This document shows positions 7,042 through 10,084 of a DNA stretch of 10,084 bases, piece by piece. Source of the stretch: Discostella pseudostelligera (lineage: Eukaryota > Bacillariophyta > Thalassiosirophyceae > Thalassiosirales > Thalassiosiraceae); assembly GCA_036940085.1 (NCBI GenBank), contig JALLBK010000618.1, positions 1 through 10,084 on the forward strand, given 5' to 3'. A program made the translations under genes and the position numbers. The notes below the pieces were generated by a model that was not told the origin of the DNA, made no database searches, and saw nothing but the letters and a program-made list of their open reading frames with translations. Position 1 is the stretch's first letter; every line of letters begins with the position of its first letter.

Positions 7042-8628
7042 ATGAATGGCTTCTTTATTGGAATCATCATGGTTTCATCCATGATCAACAATAGCTATGC
7101 AACTAGTAGTCATCGTCCAATTATTCGATTCAAAAATGATAGCGGCCGAAAGACCGAGATATTCTGGATAGACCCCAGCAGCGGTGATCTAGTGTTGCAA
7201 ACGCCTGGAGCAATGTCGAGTGGAGAAACATTAATACTCGACTCCTACGTCAACCATACCTTCTTCATTCGAGAGGTACCCGATCAAACTGGGACATGCA
7301 ATGCCGGTACATCGATTGCAGCACCGAGCTTAGCGCCGTGTAAGACTGCATTCATTAAGGTAAATGATCACGATAATGGTGAGCAAAGAATTCATATCAC
7401 TCTGAATACCAATTATTGATTGTTAAACTGAACTAAAGTCGAGTGTGTTCTTTCGCTCAGTATTTCATATCATGGAGGATATCACTGTGAAAGTCGAGGA
7501 CCGTAATGATAATGATTCCAAAGTCGATTCCAAAGTCCAAGGTATCGCCGACTCCATAACATCCGAATGTCATTCGCAAGTATTCCAGCAACTACGATCC
7601 AACAAGAACATGAGTCCAAACGATATCATTGACGCATACTCGGCATGTGCCCAACCATTGGTAGCAAATCAGATTGAAGAATCGAATAAAGAAATTCACG
7701 AACAGGCCAGCTTACGGACAGAAATTGCTGGAGATTGGGAGGATTATACCTGTGCTGACTTTGATCTACCCACTACGACTCCGAAGCGGAAGCAGACATG
7801 GAATTACCAAGGAAAGGAGCACGAAGTAGGAGTGTTACTTGATCGGGATGCAGCCAAGGTGCATTATGTCAAGGTGAGTCTGCCGATTGTGCAAAGTGCG
7901 AATCATTGCACTCCGACCTACTTTATCAATTGAACTACTGATTCACTCTTCCATGTTGTGAACCTGCCCAATCTCTCTTATAGAACTTCATTACTCCCGA
8001 AGAATGCGCCGCCATCGAAGCCGCCGCGGCACCAAAACTGCACGCGGCCACCGTTGCCGATGGAGCCGGAGGCAGTCATCTCCAAAAATCCCGAAAGGCA
8101 TTGCAAGCCGGCGTACACGTTCCATGGGACAAGGAGGAGGATGGTGATCCGATTGCAGCAGTATCCCGACGTCTCTACACCTACATCAATGACGCCACTG
8201 GATATAATATTCAAGAGGATGGTCAAGAGGACCTAATGTCCATCCAATACTTTGGACGGGGTTTAGATGATCCAGAGCCAGATAGATATAAGCCCCATTG
8301 CGATGGACAATGCGATGGATTGAAATTCCAAAATGCTGGACGAGTGGCTACCATGGTAATGTACTGTGAGGCCCCCAGTAAGGGCGGAGCGACCAACTTT
8401 CGTAATGTCGGTATACATGTCGTACCCGAGCTTGGGACCGCCGCCTTCTTTAGCTACTTGGGTTCGAATGGCGTTACCGATGATCGACTTACGGAGCATT
8501 CCTGCTGTCCTGTGTTAGAGGGGCAGAAGAAAATTGCAGTACAGTGGTTGCGATTGGGTGTGGATGAAGAAAATCCATGGGATTCGTTCAATACCCTCAA
8601 TGTCAAGATTGGATCCGAGGAGCTCTGA
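7042..8628 (+). CDS. Secreted prolyl 4-hydroxylase with N-terminal VHL-beta-like domain
   Basis: Exons 7042-7378, 7461-7873 and 7984-8628 give 464 residues. The first in-frame ATG (7042, A at -3) starts a hydrophobic signal peptide ending near Tyr-Ala20. Residues about 25-125 resemble the VHL beta domain: a Phe-Trp42-Ile-Asp strand, an Ser-Gly-Glu turn, then Ser68-Tyr-x2-His72-x-Phe-x2-Arg, comparable to VHL Trp88, Ser111 and His115, which contact hydroxyproline. Residues about 126-250 form a charged linker with Cys149, Cys175 and Cys210. Exon 3 is the catalytic core: His355-Cys-Asp357, distal His422 and, exactly ten residues on, Lys432 for 2-oxoglutarate, all as in classical P4H. The enzyme should 4-hydroxylate peptidyl proline in the ER lumen; substrate unknown. 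Linking the first open frame to the second depends on the phase-1 intron at 7379. The alternative is a separate small secreted protein (7042-7419) followed by a P4H starting at 7472. Confidence 0.83.
7379..7460 (+). other. Intron 1 of the VHL-like P4H gene (preferred model)
   Basis: An 82-bp intron with donor ATG|GTGAGC and pyrimidine-rich acceptor TTCTTTCGCTCAG|T, phase 1; the split codon becomes GTA (Val113). It removes the stop at 7417-7419. A second phase-consistent pair exists: donor AAG|GTAAAT at 7360 with acceptor CTAAAG|T at 7438, phase 0, giving 465 residues. I prefer the first for its acceptor and because it keeps the Lys-Val-Asn-Asp strand. Confidence 0.62.
7874..7983 (+). other. 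Intron 2 of the VHL-like P4H gene
   Basis: A 110-bp GT-AG intron with donor AAG|GTGAGT and pyrimidine-rich acceptor TCTCTCTTATAG|A, phase 0. It joins Val-His-Tyr-Val-Lys to Asn-Phe-Ile-Thr-Pro-Glu-Glu-Cys, a typical entry into a P4H catalytic domain. Reading through reaches a TGA at 7931-7933. Confidence 0.9.
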
Positions 8629-8645
8629 TAGTGAAATGAATAGGC

Positions 8646-8662
8646 GCTACCTCTAGGGTAGC
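8646..8662 (+). other. Small hairpin in the 3' UTR of the VHL-like P4H gene
   Basis: GCTACC (8646-8651) pairs with GGTAGC (8657-8662) around a 5-nt TCTAG loop, 18 nt after the stop codon. Six pairs make only a weak structure and there is no U-tract. It could be a 3' UTR element or chance. Confidence 0.3.
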
Positions 8663-8700
8663 TGTGAAATATTGCGTCGTCGGCAGACTGTAGAGTAAAG

Positions 8701-8706
8701 AATAAA
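8701..8706 (+). terminator. Candidate polyadenylation signal AATAAA
   Basis: A canonical AATAAA lies 73 nt after the stop of the VHL-like P4H gene, in AT-rich sequence. Diatom polyadenylation signals are poorly conserved, so this is a candidate only. Confidence 0.4.
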
Positions 8707-8990
8707 TTGTGAACTAGTAAATTATTTCCGTACATGACAACAATGTGCCGATATATAGAGTACCACTACCTATATCCTCTCGTTCATATCGCCAATTCAG
8801 ATCGATCTGTGTTTCCAAAACTCAAGATCATTCATTCTGTAATGGCAACGAGTATCTCGCAGTTTGATATATCTAGGTAGGTAGATCCCGGCCACACCCC
8901 TTCCCATATTTCGTCTTGTTTTTGCGCACACGGTGTCGTCCCAATATCATCATCCCATCTTAACCACAAGCCATACGTCATCATCGGCAT

Positions 8991-10084
8991 TTACATGCCA
9001 AGTAGTCGAATCATCAAAGTAGAATTACCAATCTTCAATTCCATCCCATTCACTAATAATAATTTGGTATTTGGTTCCAAGGATGTACCGTTGTGGGTGG
9101 TCCCGTTGGTGGAGCCTACATCCATGTAGTAGAATGAGAGTGCTCTTCCATTTTCACTTCCCATCTCATTCTCTGTGGTAGTAGTAGTCGAAGCAGTCCT
9201 GGAAGTAGTAGTCTCCTCAACCATGAATTTACCATGAGTAGTCGAGACTTCCTGGTCTTTGTGCAAAGATATACCATTTTTGACAAATTTCTTTCCTTTG
9301 GATCGACCGATTAGACAGGGAGTGTCAAGTGTAGGGTGAAGAGTGTAGGGTGTGGNCAAATTTCTTTCCTTTGGATCGACCGATTAGACAGGGAGTGTCA
9401 AGTGTAGGGTGGAGAGTGTAGGGTGTGGGAGAGGCATGTGGGCCTGAGGTGAATGTGACTGCGATAGTTGCGATGGAATTGGTGCCGATTGGCTCGGTAG
9501 TGGAAGCAGAGGATGCAGTGGGGACAGTGATGTTGCAGGTGACAGTGTTACTGTTGATGGTGTTGGTGGTGAATGAGGTTGTTGATTGGGCAGCAGTGGT
9601 GTCGCCAATGACTGCTGTCGAATTCTTCGCCGCAGTGGTCATTGTTGTTGTTGTTGTTGTTGTTGCTGCTGTCATTGCCTTCGTCGTCGTCGTCGATTTC
9701 TGAACATGGTCCACCTGCGGATTGACATTCTCTTCTTCTCTCCTTCCCAAACCACTTGCAGCCGCACTAGCACTACGAGGAGCACTACCCTCCTTGTCGG
9801 CAACAGCAGCAGCAGCATTGCTGTCGTTTCTCTTCAACTCCAATGCCACCTCATGCAATTTCTTCACATCGTCACATTCTTTTTCACATTGAGTTTTTAA
9901 TTCAGCTATACTGGAAGAGGTTTGTGAGATTACGGAAGTGCGATATTGTTCCAATGACCAACGGAGGAGTTCTTCAATGGTCCAATTATCAGCGGGGGAG
10001 CCCGAAGACGGTGGGGCAATTTTTTGGGTGGTGCCGATGCCATTGCCGCAAATGGAAGACGAGGAGGTGGTGGCGGTGGAGAAG
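8991..10084 (-). CDS. FHA-domain protein, C-terminal part (5' end outside window; disrupted by assembly gap)
   Basis: The minus-strand frame is open from the window edge at 10084, so the start lies outside. It runs through a Ser/Thr/Pro-rich segment, then an amphipathic, probably coiled-coil stretch (about 9990-9830), a long Thr/Ala/Ser linker, and an FHA domain ending at TAA 8993-8991. FHA hallmarks are present: Leu-Ile-Gly-Arg-Ser at the start, Ser-Thr-Thr-His for the phosphothreonine loop, and Gly-Ser-Thr-Asn-Gly-Thr-x2-Asn-Gly toward the end. FHA domains bind phosphothreonine in signalling and DNA-damage proteins; the partner is unknown. As written the frame breaks in a 72-bp duplication around one N and stops at 9325. 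Removing 73 nt (9284-9356) restores about 339 residues in one frame. A Thr-rich insertion sits inside the domain between the His motif and the Asn-Gly motif. The family call is strong; no orthologue can be named. Confidence 0.8.
9284..9428. repeat. 72-bp duplication flanking a single N
   Basis: 9284-9355 and 9357-9428 match at 71 of 72 positions, separated only by the N at 9356. The sole difference (A at 9339, G at 9412) is silent in the minus-strand FHA frame, both codons giving Leu. Both copies encode the same FHA start region, and the 73-nt offset shifts the frame. This is the pattern of two contigs with an unrecognised terminal overlap joined by one N. Confidence 0.93.
9642..9695. repeat. 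GTT/GTC trinucleotide tract encoding Thr
   Basis: GTT units at about 9642-9664 are followed by GTC/TCG units at about 9681-9695. On the minus strand they encode threonine runs in the linker of the FHA protein. Plus-strand poly-Val and poly-Cys open frames here are shadows. Confidence 0.85.

Larger units (their letters stand above)
8629..8990. other. Convergent 3' intergenic region
   Basis: This 362-bp gap lies between the ends of the VHL-like P4H gene and the FHA gene. It contains a small hairpin and one AATAAA, both listed separately. A short AT-rich, TATA-like stretch (near 8750-8780) and a GGTAGGTAGAT word near 8876-8886 have no assignable role. No gene is seen. Confidence 0.5.

Noticed and set aside
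7445..8628. A separate P4H gene beginning at ATG 7472, independent of the upstream VHL-like frame
   Set aside because: It would lack a signal peptide, leave the upstream frame as an orphan, and ignore a well-formed frame-preserving intron. Kept as an alternative in the gene entry.
9284..9428. A genuine tandem duplication inside the FHA gene
   Set aside because: The single N exactly at the junction, near-identity with only a silent change, and a resulting frameshift fit an assembly join better.
9425..9900. Plus-strand open frames with poly-Val and poly-Cys runs
   Set aside because: These are the reverse-strand shadow of the GTT/GTC repeats that encode Thr in the FHA protein.

Overview
The window looks like nuclear DNA of a unicellular stramenopile, most likely a centric diatom. 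The evidence is short GT-AG introns (about 80-110 bp), long proteins full of Gln/Thr/Ser homopolymers written with mixed trinucleotide codons, balanced base composition, and two secreted prolyl 4-hydroxylase-like (P4H) genes of a type I recall as expanded in diatoms. No bacterial signals (operons, Shine-Dalgarno sites, CRISPR) are seen. The lineage call is inference.

Layout: (1) 31-206 is an array of five CCACGT elements, four of them perfect CACGTG, each preceded at 3-4 nt by a TGG-ended half-site that reads as a CCAAT-box-like sequence on the other strand. (2) 579-4240 (+) is a two-exon gene for an 1185-residue low-complexity protein with a short Cys/His motif and a helical C-terminal domain. 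I do not recognise its function. (3) 4241-5064 is a convergent gap with no convincing gene. (4) 5065-6581 (-) is a three-exon gene for a secreted 2-oxoglutarate/Fe(II) hydroxylase of the P4H type with an ankyrin-repeat tail. (5) 6582-7041 is the shared divergent promoter region and holds a two-copy 70-bp tandem repeat. (6) 7042-8628 (+) is a three-exon gene for a secreted P4H with an N-terminal domain resembling the beta domain of VHL, the hydroxyproline-binding protein of animals. (7) 8629-8990 is a convergent 3' gap. (8) 8991 to the window end (-) is the C-terminal part of a forkhead-associated (FHA) phosphothreonine-binding protein. It is broken on paper by a 72-bp duplication around a single N at 9356, which I read as an assembly artefact: removing 73 nt restores an intact FHA domain.

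The biological centre of the window is the head-to-head P4H pair. Both products carry signal peptides and probably act in the ER/secretory route, where hydroxylation of cell-wall or adhesive proteins is a plausible role. Their accessory domains differ: a VHL-like putative hydroxyproline reader on one, ankyrin repeats on the other. Shared promoter control and cooperation between the enzymes are inferences from gene arrangement only.
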